Shown: piece by piece, positions 23,936 through 33,539 of the stretch
Layout of the letters: each line of letters starts with the position of its first letter
How positions within the stretch are numbered: position 1 is the first letter of the stretch
Source of the DNA: JAALKW01 sp963974485
GTDB taxonomy: Bacteria > Pseudomonadota > Gammaproteobacteria > Legionellales > Legionellaceae
Length of the DNA: 48,903 nucleotides
NCBI GenBank assembly: GCA_963974485.1
Contig: CAXBBS010000012.1
Span: 1-48,903, forward strand
Direction: 5' to 3'
The notes under the pieces: model-generated
What the model was told of the DNA's origin: nothing
Database searches by the model: none
Seen by the model: the letters and a program-made list of their open reading frames with translations, nothing else
Made by a program: the position numbers and the translations under genes

Positions 23936-24502
23936 ATGAACTTTAATGTACAGCAGCACCGCCTCGGCCAACTGGCATCACGATTAAACCTGATGGTCGC
24001 CATCGTGTTTGGCCTATTGGTCACCAACATGTTGATGGGTAGTTTGGCTTGGTATGCGGCCGTGCATCAAAGGGTTGAAGTGACGCCTTTTTCAGGCGGC
24101 GAGAGCTACACCAAAAGTGATGCGGTGGTGGATACCCATTACTTAAACATGATGAGCGAGAACTTTTTGTATTCGCGATTGAACGTCACCCCTGAGACGG
24201 TGGATGCTCATCATCAACACCTCTTGGAATTTGTTTCAAGCAAGCATTACCCGCAGTTTTTATCTCAGTTAAACCATGAGGCGCGTGTGATTAAGTCTCA
24301 GAAGATATCCAGTTATTTTGTACTGACAGGGAGTTACGCGGACCCTAAAAACCTCCGCGTTGTGATGACAGGGCTGTTGAAAAGAAGTGTCGGCTTACGT
24401 GCCCTAGAGGATAAGAAGATGAGTTATGTCTTTCAGTATCGCTATCACTTAGGTCGGCTATCCATTGAGCAGTTTCTTAACGAGGAGGATAAGCATGCGT
24501 AA
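23936..24502 (+). CDS. traE: TraE type IV secretion core protein
   Basis: A 188-residue VirB5/VirB8-class component, equal to F TraE (188). The N-terminal anchor (about 20-45), then EVTPFSGGESYTKSDAVVDTHYL and the C-terminal VFQYRYHLGRLSI are typical. It is an inner-membrane part of the pilus assembly channel. ATG 23936 follows GGAAGG by seven bases. It overlaps traK by eight bases. Confidence 0.92.
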   Translation: MNFNVQQHRLGQLASRLNLMVAIVFGLLVTNMLMGSLAWYAAVHQRVEVTPFSGGESYTKSDAVVDTHYLNMMSENFLYSRLNVTPETVDAHHQHLLEFVSSKHYPQFLSQLNHEARVIKSQKISSYFVLTGSYADPKNLRVVMTGLLKRSVGLRALEDKKMSYVFQYRYHLGRLSIEQFLNEEDKHA

Positions 24503-25178
24503 CGTGCTCGCTTGCGGTCTTATTCTGTGTTCCAGCATGAGCTACGCCCTAACAACCCAGACGTTCCAAGAGAACGGTGACGTCTCCATACACTTAAGCG
24601 ACTCCAACGCCAACCGCCTTGTGGTCAAAGGGGATAAAATTACCCAGGTACATTTTCCTGAAGGTGCCTTGGGTGTTCAAAATGAATCAGACGGCAGTTT
24701 ATATGTCACCCTGCTAGTGGATAAATCCTTCACTTTATTTGTGAGCACGGAAGGTGGCCGTCACTTCTCAGCGACGATTAACCCCGAGGATGCCCTGGGA
24801 CAAACCGTTCAATTTGTACCGCAAGGTCCTGTGGTTGCGGTTAAAAAACCCGTGGTGGCCTCGCCTTATCATGCGTTTGAAGTCCGTGAGCTGATGCAAG
24901 AGATGGTGGCCCATAAAACACCCGAAGGTTACGTCAAACAAAAACGTTCTGGGAAAATCACACGCTATCAAAACGGCCTGAAAGTGACGCCTGAACTTAG
25001 TTACGTCGGTGATTCATTGAACGGTGAAGTGTTCACCATCTATCACGGAGGCCGGTCTCCGATTACTTTAAGTGAGTCTTGGTTCTCTTCTCAGGGTACG
25101 GCCGCGGTCAATCTGACGTCGAAAACCCTGATGCCTGGCGAGCACGCCACAATCTATAAGGTGGTGCGTCATGCTTAA
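24495..25178 (+). CDS. traK: TraK periplasmic secretin-like protein (VirB9 counterpart)
   Basis: A 227-residue protein with a signal peptide (MRNVLACGLILCSSMSYA) and the VirB9/TraK layout: an N-terminal beta domain with LSDSNANRLVVKGDKIT and a C-terminal domain with LSYVGDSLNGEVFTIYHG. With TraV and TraB it forms the envelope-spanning core. ATG 24495 has GAGGAGG upstream; the longer frame from 24465 lacks a signal peptide. It overlaps traE and traB by eight bases each. Confidence 0.92.
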   Translation: MRNVLACGLILCSSMSYALTTQTFQENGDVSIHLSDSNANRLVVKGDKITQVHFPEGALGVQNESDGSLYVTLLVDKSFTLFVSTEGGRHFSATINPEDALGQTVQFVPQGPVVAVKKPVVASPYHAFEVRELMQEMVAHKTPEGYVKQKRSGKITRYQNGLKVTPELSYVGDSLNGEVFTIYHGGRSPITLSESWFSSQGTAAVNLTSKTLMPGEHATIYKVVRHA

Positions 25179-26427
25179 GTTCTCATTGAACAACATCATT
25201 CAAGGCAAGCAGCGTCGCAACCTGACCGTGGCAGTCCTCAGTGTACTGATGGTCGGTACAACGACCGTCGCCCTGCTCTCGAACGACAAGCCTAAAAAAA
25301 CAAGCAAGCAAGAAGAGCCTGTGAATCTGGTTGGTGTGATGGATTCATCATTCAGTGAAGCCAATGCCGAGAGCGCCTTAACCGCGCAGCAAGGTGAGCT
25401 TGAGAGCTTGAAATCACAAATCAAGCAGCTTCAAGAGACGCTTAAATCCAGTGATGCGGCGCACAATGAAGAATCGAAGAAATTATCGCTACTGGTCGGA
25501 GAGGCGATGAAGGCGGCATCAACACCTAAACCAGGTCCTGAGCTCGCGATGAATCAAACGGGTACCGCGATGGATGCCGGTTGGTCTAAGCCACGTCCTA
25601 AGCCCCGCGCTCAAGCCCTATCGTTTCGTTATGACACCGGCAAGAAAGATGAGCGATACGTGCCCAGCGGTACGTTTGTGCCTGCGGTGATTTTAGGTGG
25701 TGCTGACGCGGATGCTGGGGTGAATGGCCAGAGTAAAAACAACGGCGTGATGCTTTTCAAGCTGGTTCAGAACGGCACCTTACCGAACGGCGGTTACTCC
25801 AGAATGAAAGGTTGTTTTGTCACAGGAAGCGCTTGGGGGGATGTCTCCAGCGAACGCGCTTACGTCGTTCTCGATAAACTCTCCTGCGCAAGACCGGGCG
25901 AGCCCATCATTGATAGGCCGGTCACCGGCTGGGCATTTTTTGGTGGCAAGGTGGGCATTAAAGGCAAGCCCATGATGCGTGACAACAAAACCATGGCCTG
26001 GGCAGGCTTGGGCGGCATCATGTCCGGCATTAGCTCAGCAGCGCAGTACACGCAATCCATTTTAACCATGAACCCACTTGGGGCCGCTTCAGCCGTACCC
26101 ACAACTAACATGGGGGCTTACACCATGCTGGGTGGTGGTGCTAAAGGCTCGGATATGCTCGCGGGCCACTTCGTGCGTCGTGCAGAATTATTTCACCCCG
26201 TCATCCAGGTCGGCGCAGGAAATTTAGTCACCATCGTGTTTAAGGATGGCTTCAACCTTGAGTCCGAAGATGAGACCAGGGTGCGCCAGCAAGCAAAGGC
26301 GGACAACACCCGTCAAGCACCGCCGCCTGCGTATGCGGCGGATAACGGGACGTTTAACGTGCCACCCGAGATTTTAAATCAAATCAAACCTCAGTCTGAG
26401 CTGAGTATGAATGGAGCGAACCCATGA
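25171..26427 (+). CDS. traB: TraB core-complex scaffold (VirB10 family)
   Basis: A 418-residue VirB10-family protein (F TraB 475). An inner-membrane anchor is at about 18-36, a coiled coil at 66-105 (ELESLKSQIKQLQETL), then a proline-rich linker, and the C-terminal beta-barrel domain with VPSGTFVPAVILGGADADAG and GNLVTIVFKDGFNL. It bridges the inner membrane to the outer membrane ring and gates substrate passage. Overlaps traK and traV. Confidence 0.94.
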   Translation: MLKFSLNNIIQGKQRRNLTVAVLSVLMVGTTTVALLSNDKPKKTSKQEEPVNLVGVMDSSFSEANAESALTAQQGELESLKSQIKQLQETLKSSDAAHNEESKKLSLLVGEAMKAASTPKPGPELAMNQTGTAMDAGWSKPRPKPRAQALSFRYDTGKKDERYVPSGTFVPAVILGGADADAGVNGQSKNNGVMLFKLVQNGTLPNGGYSRMKGCFVTGSAWGDVSSERAYVVLDKLSCARPGEPIIDRPVTGWAFFGGKVGIKGKPMMRDNKTMAWAGLGGIMSGISSAAQYTQSILTMNPLGAASAVPTTNMGAYTMLGGGAKGSDMLAGHFVRRAELFHPVIQVGAGNLVTIVFKDGFNLESEDETRVRQQAKADNTRQAPPPAYAADNGTFNVPPEILNQIKPQSELSMNGANP

Positions 26428-26699
26428 AGTTTTTAAAACCCTTGGCGCTTAGCGCCTGCGTGCTCGCGATGAGCGGATGTTCGGTGTCACAGTTTAGCTG
26501 CAATCAAACCGCAGCGGACAGCTGCTTAAGCATTGAGGACGCGAATTCGATGGCGGACAAGGGTCTTTATCTGACCTCGGGGAATCATTATGGAGCAACG
26601 ATGAAAGCTGGGCGCGAGGGGAAGCAATCCCTCGCCCGCGGCAAGCATACACCGAATGTTTGGTTTGCTCCAGGCACTTCAAACACAAGGGGTAAGTAA
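26424..26699 (+). CDS. traV: TraV outer-membrane lipoprotein, short form
   Basis: A 91-residue lipoprotein with lipobox LAMSGC at Cys19 and three further cysteines in SQFSCNQTAADSC and nearby. F TraV has 171 residues, so this copy is short, yet it keeps the position between traB and traC and the cysteine-rich N-terminus. It anchors the TraK/TraB core in the outer membrane. Overlaps traB by four bases. Confidence 0.82.
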   Translation: MKFLKPLALSACVLAMSGCSVSQFSCNQTAADSCLSIEDANSMADKGLYLTSGNHYGATMKAGREGKQSLARGKHTPNVWFAPGTSNTRGK

Positions 26700-26702
26700 C
26701 TC

Positions 26703-29294
26703 ATGTTAAGCGACCTGTTAGACAAAGCACAAGATACCCTTCAGCGCTTCTCACATTTCATGGGTGAGGGGAGTGCGGTTGCACCTGGTTCTATTAAGAA
26801 AAGACGTGAAGCCAAGGCCTCGGTGGCATTGGACTTACCTTCGTTAAGAGAGCTGTTGCCGTACGAGTCCATGACGGACGACCTCTTCATCATCAATAAA
26901 AACTCGATTGGTTTTGGGTTGCATGCACTGCCTGCGGCAGGGGCTGACGAGACACTGGTTAAATCCATGGCGGAGCTGATGAAGAACAAGCTTCCTGTTG
27001 GGGTAGATTGTACCGTGATGCTGTATAAGCACCCGCACTTAGGTGGCGCCCTGGCTCAAGGGTTTGATGCTTCGTTTAAGCGCGGAGGTATTTTTAGAGA
27101 ACTTGCAGCCATGAGCCTTAAGTACCATGAGCGCGCCGCCGTATCAGGCTATGCCAATGGACGAAACATTGCAGCGCAGCTCGCGGATTACCGAGTGTAT
27201 TTGTTTTTCTCCACCAAGAAGAATCATCAAGCGCATGCACGCATGCAGTCGCTTCGAGAAGATGTTTCGTCTGAGCTCCGTGTTTCGGGTCTTGCTCATG
27301 CCAACCTTGAACAAGCGGACTTCGTGGTATTGATGAAAAGCCTTGTTTCACCGAATGCCTCACTGAACTGGCCCGAAGCACGCATAACCCAAGACGAATC
27401 CCTGGGATACAGCATTCCCGTGGGGAATAGTTTGTTTGCGATTGATGAGTTGGGCATTGATATCGACACCAGCGATAAACAGGGCGTCCCGCACAAGCAC
27501 CGTGTGGTGAATTGTCACATTGAGAAGTGGCCTGAGCAGTTTGCGTTGTGGCAGTCGCCCGATGTTTTTGCAAGCCTGCTTCATCCAGAACATGGCATAC
27601 CTTGCTCGTTTCTTGTGAGCTTCACCATCCGAGGCGCATCTCAAGAGAAAATGATAGCGAAGGCAAAATCGCGTGCGAAGTCACTCAATGCCAACGCCAA
27701 CGGTATTCAGCATTTTTTAAACCCAGGCGCCGTCGAGGAAGGGGCGGCGTGGAACTATATTCACGAAGAAGGTAACAAGGGCAACCTCTCATTACTTCCG
27801 ACCTTTTATAACCTCATGCTTTTTACAACACCGGACCAAGAGCGTGACGCTGTGGCGAAGGCCATCGGCGCTTATCGCCAGCTTGGCTTTGAGCTGCAAC
27901 AGTCCCGTGCTATCCAGTGGGTGAGGTACTTATCGAGCCTACCTTTCTTTATCACGGAAGGATTTTTTCAGGACCTGTCGATACTGGGCCTGATTAAGCA
28001 CATGACCCACACCAGTGTGGCGAACCTTCTTCCGATTGTGGCGGACACCAAAGGCGCACCCCAAGGCATGCTGCTCCCTACCCACAGACACCAGTTGGCG
28101 TTCTTGGATACGTTTGACGATAAAAGCTTACCCATCACGAACTATAATTTTTTAACCGTGGGTTCCTCGGGTGCGGGTAAATCCATGTTCCAGCAAGCCC
28201 AGATTTTAAGCGGTCTTTCTCTCGGCGAAGTGACGTACGTGATTGATCTCGGTGCCTCCTACAAACACCTGTGCGAAATGGTGGGTGGCACCTACATTGA
28301 CGCCTCCAAAATCACCTTGAATCCGTTCACACTGTTTGATTTTGACGGAAAAACCGAGGTGCCTTCAGGTGACTCAAAAGACACACGGAGCATCGAGGTG
28401 GATGACAACATCCAAATTCGTGACTTGCTGGCCATCATGGCGAGCCCCCATGAGCCCATCAGCCAAATTCAACGCGCATTTCTCTTGGATGCAGCATTAA
28501 GTTGCTGGAAGAAAAAAGGCAGGAAGTCTTGCATAGACGACGTCCTGGAGGCATTGGAGCAGCGTTTCAAGTCTTCACAAGACAGCCGAGTCGGCGACTT
28601 GGTCATCTTGCTCAATCAGTACGGCTCGGACGGTATTTACGGCCACATGTTTAATGGCGAGACGCCTAAGTTTTCAGATTCACCGTTGGTGGTGTTTGAG
28701 ATGGGTGGGCTTCAAGGTAACACGGAGCTTTTAACCATCGTGATGTTCGTGATGATTGTGGTGATACAAGGCCAGTTCTACCAAACCGATAGACGTCTGA
28801 AAAAACGCTGCATTATCGATGAAGCGTGGCGCTTCCTAACGGAGGGTTCAAATCCCATTGCGGCGAACTTCATTGATCAAGGGTTTCGAACCGCGCGTAA
28901 GCATAACGGTGGATTTGGGGTTATCACGCAGTACATGTCGGACACCGATAAAACCATTCAAGGCCAGGCGATTGCAGCAAGTAGCGATTTAAAAATCATC
29001 ATGAGGCAGGGGGACTTTCAGAGCTATGTTTCAAAACACCCTGACCGGTTTAATCCCTTTCAACGACGCATGATTGAGTCGTTTGGTGATGTTTCAGGTT
29101 CAGGTTTTTCTAACCTCTTGCTTGAGACCGGTAACACCTACAGCTTTCATCGTTATTTTGCAGACCCGTTTACACGCGTGCTGTTTTCATCCAAAGGTCA
29201 GGAGTTTGGGGAGGTTGAAGCGCTGATGAAGCAAGATGTAAGCGTCGCCCAAGCGGTTTACCAGGTGGCTCAAAAATATTACGGAGGTGTGTGA
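26703..29294 (+). CDS. traC: TraC ATPase (VirB4 family)
   Basis: An 863-residue VirB4-type ATPase, close to F TraC (875). Walker A is GSSGAGKS (487-494) and Walker B CIIDEAW (about 703-709), with the FRTARKHNGGFGVITQ helicase-like segment after it. It powers pilus extension and secretion at the inner membrane. It starts three bases after traV and its stop overlaps trbI. Confidence 0.96.
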   Translation: MLSDLLDKAQDTLQRFSHFMGEGSAVAPGSIKKRREAKASVALDLPSLRELLPYESMTDDLFIINKNSIGFGLHALPAAGADETLVKSMAELMKNKLPVGVDCTVMLYKHPHLGGALAQGFDASFKRGGIFRELAAMSLKYHERAAVSGYANGRNIAAQLADYRVYLFFSTKKNHQAHARMQSLREDVSSELRVSGLAHANLEQADFVVLMKSLVSPNASLNWPEARITQDESLGYSIPVGNSLFAIDELGIDIDTSDKQGVPHKHRVVNCHIEKWPEQFALWQSPDVFASLLHPEHGIPCSFLVSFTIRGASQEKMIAKAKSRAKSLNANANGIQHFLNPGAVEEGAAWNYIHEEGNKGNLSLLPTFYNLMLFTTPDQERDAVAKAIGAYRQLGFELQQSRAIQWVRYLSSLPFFITEGFFQDLSILGLIKHMTHTSVANLLPIVADTKGAPQGMLLPTHRHQLAFLDTFDDKSLPITNYNFLTVGSSGAGKSMFQQAQILSGLSLGEVTYVIDLGASYKHLCEMVGGTYIDASKITLNPFTLFDFDGKTEVPSGDSKDTRSIEVDDNIQIRDLLAIMASPHEPISQIQRAFLLDAALSCWKKKGRKSCIDDVLEALEQRFKSSQDSRVGDLVILLNQYGSDGIYGHMFNGETPKFSDSPLVVFEMGGLQGNTELLTIVMFVMIVVIQGQFYQTDRRLKKRCIIDEAWRFLTEGSNPIAANFIDQGFRTARKHNGGFGVITQYMSDTDKTIQGQAIAASSDLKIIMRQGDFQSYVSKHPDRFNPFQRRMIESFGDVSGSGFSNLLLETGNTYSFHRYFADPFTRVLFSSKGQEFGEVEALMKQDVSVAQAVYQVAQKYYGGV

Positions 29295-29707
29295 TGCACA
29301 TGAATTTCTCATCGATGGAAGGGCATGTTCGGGGGCTTTTAGGTCCAACCACCGACATGAACTTGTCACGAACCTGGTTGAGGTCGCTTAGCGTGCTTCC
29401 GATACTTGCCTGTCTTGCGTGGGGCCTTTATTCGGGCGTTACGCACGAGAGCCCGACCGTCGTGACGTTTAACGCCGATGTGATTACGCGGCAGTTTGTG
29501 ATGCAGCTCAGTCAGTACAAGCTGTCTGACGAGAACCTTCGTAAGAAAACCGAGGCCTTTAAAAAAGCCCAGAACGACGCATTAAACGAATACGCGAGTA
29601 AGCACCACGCACTGGTGATGCAGCGTCAGCACGTGATTGCCGGAGCAGAGGACGTCACCCCTGAAATTCTGAAGCTGATAGCTATCCATATGCGGACTTC
29701 ATCATGA
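29294..29707 (+). CDS. trbI: TrbI-type conjugation protein
   Basis: A 137-residue protein with one N-terminal transmembrane segment (SLSVLPILACLAWGLYSGV) and the TrbI family body: VTFNADVITRQFVMQLSQ with a helical region rich in Lys and Glu (about 75-105). F TrbI (128 residues) affects pilus retraction. ATG 29294 overlaps the traC stop (TGATG) and follows GGAGG. Place between traC and traW is the same as in F. Confidence 0.85.
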   Translation: MHMNFSSMEGHVRGLLGPTTDMNLSRTWLRSLSVLPILACLAWGLYSGVTHESPTVVTFNADVITRQFVMQLSQYKLSDENLRKKTEAFKKAQNDALNEYASKHHALVMQRQHVIAGAEDVTPEILKLIAIHMRTSS

Positions 29708-30393
29708 GGGCGTGTTACCCAATGTGTTATCTAAAGCGTTACCTAAAGAGCGGTTCACAAACGGTTCAACGCTCTGTTTTTGCTGCCAGTCTTTTGGGGC
29801 TGTCTTGCGCCGCACAGGCCTCATCTTTAGGTGCTATCGGTGAAACCTTCCCTGTGGCTGAGCGTAGTTTCTTGAGCCTGATTGAATCACGTTTAAAGCA
29901 GTTCGATGAAGCAGGCACACTACGTGAAATCGAAGCGCGCTGGGTCAATCAAGTGAATGAACACGCGCATCGCCCAACACCGCTAAACCTTCCCCGTGCC
30001 ACGCAATCACGCACGCACCGCTATTATCCATCGACAACCCTTGGCCAAGACATCCGTGACCATCAAGGTCGTGTTTTGATGCCCGCTGGAACACAGGTTA
30101 ATGCCTTAAGTCATATGCCGCAGTACCAGCCGCACTGGATTTTTATCAATGCGGATGACAAGGACCAAATCGTCTGGGCGCGGCACACACTACGAAAAAA
30201 CACCAAGGTGATTTTAATCACAGGAAACATCGGTGACGCAGAACGTGCCTTAAGCACCGAGATTTTCTTTGACCAAGGTGGGCGCATCACGCAAAAACTT
30301 CACCTGACGCAGGTGCCCGCTGAAGTCGCACGCGAGGGTGTGACGTTACGTATTGATGAGATTAAGCTTCGGGAGGGTGGTGATGCGTACTAA
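29704..30393 (+). CDS. traW: TraW pilus assembly protein
   Basis: A 229-residue periplasmic protein with an N-terminal signal region (FAASLLGLSCAAQA) and the TraW signature SSLGAIGETFPVAERSFL just after cleavage, plus FDQGGRITQKLHLTQVPAEV near the end. F TraW has 210 residues. It acts with TrbC and TraU in F-pilus assembly. Overlaps trbI by four bases and traU by eleven. Confidence 0.93.
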   Translation: MRACYPMCYLKRYLKSGSQTVQRSVFAASLLGLSCAAQASSLGAIGETFPVAERSFLSLIESRLKQFDEAGTLREIEARWVNQVNEHAHRPTPLNLPRATQSRTHRYYPSTTLGQDIRDHQGRVLMPAGTQVNALSHMPQYQPHWIFINADDKDQIVWARHTLRKNTKVILITGNIGDAERALSTEIFFDQGGRITQKLHLTQVPAEVAREGVTLRIDEIKLREGGDAY

Positions 30394-31423
30394 ATTATCG
30401 TCCATTAAACAGCTCGTTTCTGTCAGTTTATGCTTCATCGGCATGATGCTTACTGCGAACCCATCACACGCCTCAGCAACCTGCACCGGCCATTTTGTGA
30501 ATCCCGTGAAAGATGTCTGTTGGTCATGCATGTTTCCGCTCACCATCGGCAAAGGTGCGGTGGTTCGGGGCAAAAGAATGGGGCTTGGTGTTCCGTTACA
30601 GGATACAGACAACGCCACGTCACCCGTCGGCTCTTGCCCTTCCAGTCTTGGGCAACGCTACGGTCTCAACATTGGGTACTGGGAGCCTTCGGCCTTGGCT
30701 GAAGTGACGGATACGCCGTACTGCTTGGTGAACCTCGGCGGGCATCGCCTAAACCTCGGGCTGAAAAGCACCCGTGGCGGGAGTCAATATATGGACGACG
30801 GCTTATCAAGCGCCTTTTTCCATGTGCACTGGTACAAATACCCACTCATTTCTTGGCTTAACCTCATCACTTCAGCGGGATGTTTCCAAGGCGGTGAATT
30901 TGATGTGGCGTACCTAACGGAGCTTGACCCCACGTGGCGCGACTCTGAGATGAGCTTTGTTTTAAATCCTGAGGCGGCTGTGTTTGGTAACGTGGCGGCG
31001 GCTACGGCATGCGCCGCAGACAGCCTGTCATCAACGCTTGCGAATAAGCCGTTGGATAGCCTCTTTTGGTGTGCGGGCGCGCAAGGTAGTTATTTTCCTT
31101 TAACCGGCCATGTGAACACGCCTATCTCTCCCGTCCAAACCGCACTTTTACTCACCGAGCGCATGAACTTTAAATTACATCGACTAGGCCTTATCGAAGA
31201 CTCTGGCGTGAATGCTGTTCAAAGCTTCTGCCGCGAGAAGTATATGCCGGTGACCCCTAAATCACGTTATCGCTACGAGATGGTGAATCAAGTACCGGAC
31301 GGGAAGCACTGCTACCCCTCCGGCCACAGCACTTTAACCTGGGAAGCGGGCAAGATTAAGCCGCATACCCCAGACCAATATGGGTTTTTAGTTTGGAGGA
31401 AAAGAAACTGTGTTTTCTTATAA
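30383..31423 (+). CDS. traU: TraU pilus assembly and DNA transfer protein
   Basis: A 346-residue periplasmic protein (F TraU 330) with a signal peptide and many cysteines: TCTGHFVNPVKDVCWSCMFP, YCLVNLGG, SAGCFQG, FWCAGAQGSYFPLTG and CYPSGHS. The cysteine pattern and the VKDVCWSCMFP start are diagnostic. It needs disulfide formation, for which trbB and traF lie downstream. ATG 30383 has GGGAGGG upstream; the longer frame from 30353 lacks a signal peptide. Confidence 0.95.
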   Translation: MRTKLSSIKQLVSVSLCFIGMMLTANPSHASATCTGHFVNPVKDVCWSCMFPLTIGKGAVVRGKRMGLGVPLQDTDNATSPVGSCPSSLGQRYGLNIGYWEPSALAEVTDTPYCLVNLGGHRLNLGLKSTRGGSQYMDDGLSSAFFHVHWYKYPLISWLNLITSAGCFQGGEFDVAYLTELDPTWRDSEMSFVLNPEAAVFGNVAAATACAADSLSSTLANKPLDSLFWCAGAQGSYFPLTGHVNTPISPVQTALLLTERMNFKLHRLGLIEDSGVNAVQSFCREKYMPVTPKSRYRYEMVNQVPDGKHCYPSGHSTLTWEAGKIKPHTPDQYGFLVWRKRNCVFL

Positions 31424-31847
31424 ATCTACGGTAAATTATACTATGCGTGCCTGCCTCATTGTGGCCTCCATGATGAGCGCAGGACCACTGTTCGCAGACC
31501 AGCAAGTCTTTGTGAGCTTCTCGATGCCCGAGCGTCTCTTAGAAGAGACTTTGGCCGAGAGTGCCCGCCTGCATATACCCGCAAACCTCAATGGCTTGGT
31601 GAACGACTCCATGCCAGAGACCATCGCGAAGATTGTGGCACTCACCGAGCGCGTACCTGACTTATCCCTTCAAATCGACCCAACAGCCTTTGAGCGTTAC
31701 GGCATTCAGCAGGTTCCGGCCCTCGTGGTTGAGCATGGTGATTGCTTTGATGTGATTTACGGCACACGCACCTTAACCGAAAACCTAAATCGTATTGCGC
31801 GTTCTGGCGCCTGTGCTCGAAAAACGAGCCTGGAGGGTGCGCGATGA
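31410..31847 (+). CDS. trbC: TrbC pilus assembly protein
   Basis: A 145-residue periplasmic protein with signal peptide. QQVFVSFSMPERLLEETL is the TrbC family start of the mature protein, followed by LNGLVNDSMPETIAKI, and a C-terminal GIQQVPALVVE strand, a thioredoxin-like fold without the CxxC. F TrbC has 212 residues, so it is shorter, lacking the N-terminal part. The GTG start at 31410 overlaps traU by 14 bases; ATG 31443 is an alternative. Confidence 0.85.
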   Translation: MFSYKSTVNYTMRACLIVASMMSAGPLFADQQVFVSFSMPERLLEETLAESARLHIPANLNGLVNDSMPETIAKIVALTERVPDLSLQIDPTAFERYGIQQVPALVVEHGDCFDVIYGTRTLTENLNRIARSGACARKTSLEGAR

Positions 31848-32797
31848 AATGCTTTATCCCTTTGATCTTATGCGTAAGCGTATCTCATGCTGCAACCCTC
31901 GACCCGATAGCAGCACGTGATGCAGCGCTTCAACAGTTACGCACGTTTCACCCTGAGACCCTCATCCCAGGGTTTAAAAGTGCACCTGCCGAGGTATCCA
32001 TCAACCCCAATGCAACCGGCGATTTAACCCAATTAAATGCAGCCGCGAGCGCACGTGTTTCCCATGATAAAACCGCACGCTTTGTGGCTGCGGAAGGGCG
32101 TCGCCATGAATCAGAAGCCAAGCCTGACATCACCTTTGAGACCAGCAAAGGTGAGCGCTTACTTGAAGCACATGAAGGTGAGGTGGTGAATCTACCTTGC
32201 GCTGACGGCTCATGTGATAAAACCGTTGCCGAGGAAAGTAACGATCTGGCTGAGGGATTAACACAGCTGGGGACATTTGCGGGAACCGCTGAAGACGCGG
32301 CGGCCCATCAGTCACAAGCAGGCCAACCCAGTATTTTTTCGGGATCTTCGAAGCAGTGTAAGTCCCTACCTGTAGGGCTTCATGATTGCTGCACGGGTAG
32401 TGGCCCCCTGGAATGGTTGGTGAGCTGCCCCTCTGATATGCAAGCGCTGCAACGCGCCAAGCTCGAAGGTCGCGTGGTTTATTTAGACTCCTATAAGAGA
32501 CACGCATACAGTCATGAGCATCATGTGTTTTGTGTTTTCCCAACCAAGCTTGCAGGGATTATTCAAATTCAAGGGAGGCTCGGGCAGCTCAAGATACCAT
32601 TTGGAAGCGCCAAGTATCCCAACTGCCGAGGGCTAACGCCTGAAGAGATAGGCCGCATTAATTTCAGCACACTGAATTTAACATCGCTGACCGATGGGTT
32701 TAAAAACCGAAAACGCACGCCGAGTGATGCAACACTGGATACGTCAGGTGCCTCCCATGCGAGCAAGCTTTACGACCAAGGGGTGTCGCATGATTAA
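31844..32797 (+). CDS. traN: TraN mating-pair stabilisation adhesin, compact form
   Basis: A 317-residue outer-membrane protein with signal peptide (MKCFIPLILCVSVSHA). Cysteine-rich segments LPCADGSCDKTVAEES, KQCKSLPVGLHDCCTG and HHVFCVFPTKLAGIIQIQGR, with LGQLKIPFG and CRGLTPEEI, are the conserved TraN core. F TraN has about 600 residues, so the large variable tip that meets the recipient receptor is mostly missing. It therefore may use a different, receptor-independent mode of mating stabilisation. Overlaps trbC by four bases and traF by eight. Confidence 0.88.
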   Translation: MKCFIPLILCVSVSHAATLDPIAARDAALQQLRTFHPETLIPGFKSAPAEVSINPNATGDLTQLNAAASARVSHDKTARFVAAEGRRHESEAKPDITFETSKGERLLEAHEGEVVNLPCADGSCDKTVAEESNDLAEGLTQLGTFAGTAEDAAAHQSQAGQPSIFSGSSKQCKSLPVGLHDCCTGSGPLEWLVSCPSDMQALQRAKLEGRVVYLDSYKRHAYSHEHHVFCVFPTKLAGIIQIQGRLGQLKIPFGSAKYPNCRGLTPEEIGRINFSTLNLTSLTDGFKNRKRTPSDATLDTSGASHASKLYDQGVSHD

Positions 32798-33539
32798 GCG
32801 AAGCCTGTTTGCCGCACTGTTGCTCGGCGCCTTGTGCGTCAACAAGAACGCACTTGCATCAGAAAAGCCGCCAGGATTTCTTTGGTATAACCTGCCTAAA
32901 GAGACGGTATCCGAGCCTGAAAAACCACGCGGTGTGCCATTTAACCAATTAAGCTACACCGACCGAGATAAAGTGCTCAACTTCTACACCATGGAAGCCT
33001 TACACAAGGTGCGATTCACACACAGTGTTGAAGACGAGCGGGTATTTTTGGCGCTTCAAGATTATTGGTTACGTGAAGCAAGCGCGCACAAGCAAGTGAA
33101 CCAAGAGGCCCTACTCAAATACCCCGAATTTGATTTCAGTGTGACGCACCCAACTTCAAATATTGGCACGCAAATCACCGATGAAGTGCATCATCAAGAA
33201 GAAGTGTCGCATATGAAAAGTCTTGCTAAAACCTCAGGCCTCTTATTTTTCTATCGCTCGAAAAACCCTTATGACACGCGGCAAATCCCGATTTTAGAAG
33301 ACTTCTGTCGCAAGTTTGGCTTTGAACTCATACCGGTCAGTGTCGATGGTGAAGTCTCACCTGAGCTACCTAAATCCCGCTTGGACAGAGGGCAGGCTGT
33401 GCGTTTAAACGTGCGTTATTTCCCAGCAATTTTGCTGGTTAATCCCAAAACCCACGCCACGCGACCTGTGGCGTTCGGGCTCACCACACAAGATGTGTTA
33501 ACAGCTCGCCTGATGCAGGTGCGAGGAGTCTCAAAATGA
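32790..33539 (+). CDS. traF: TraF thioredoxin-like periplasmic protein
   Basis: A 249-residue protein (F TraF 247) with signal peptide, then a thioredoxin-like domain with TSGLLFFYRSKNPYDTRQIPIL in which the usual CxxC is absent, as in F TraF, and a cis-Pro region (YFPAILLVNP). It works with TrbB, TraU and TraH in pilus assembly. ATG 32790 with GGGG seven bases upstream; the frame extends further upstream to 32694 but that part has no signal peptide. Overlaps traN and trbB. Confidence 0.93.
   Translation: MIKRSLFAALLLGALCVNKNALASEKPPGFLWYNLPKETVSEPEKPRGVPFNQLSYTDRDKVLNFYTMEALHKVRFTHSVEDERVFLALQDYWLREASAHKQVNQEALLKYPEFDFSVTHPTSNIGTQITDEVHHQEEVSHMKSLAKTSGLLFFYRSKNPYDTRQIPILEDFCRKFGFELIPVSVDGEVSPELPKSRLDRGQAVRLNVRYFPAILLVNPKTHATRPVAFGLTTQDVLTARLMQVRGVSK

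Noticed and set aside
27118..27573. 151-codon frame opposite traC
   Set aside because: Antisense to the strongly conserved VirB4-type ATPase; composition is that of the complementary strand of a G+C-richer gene.
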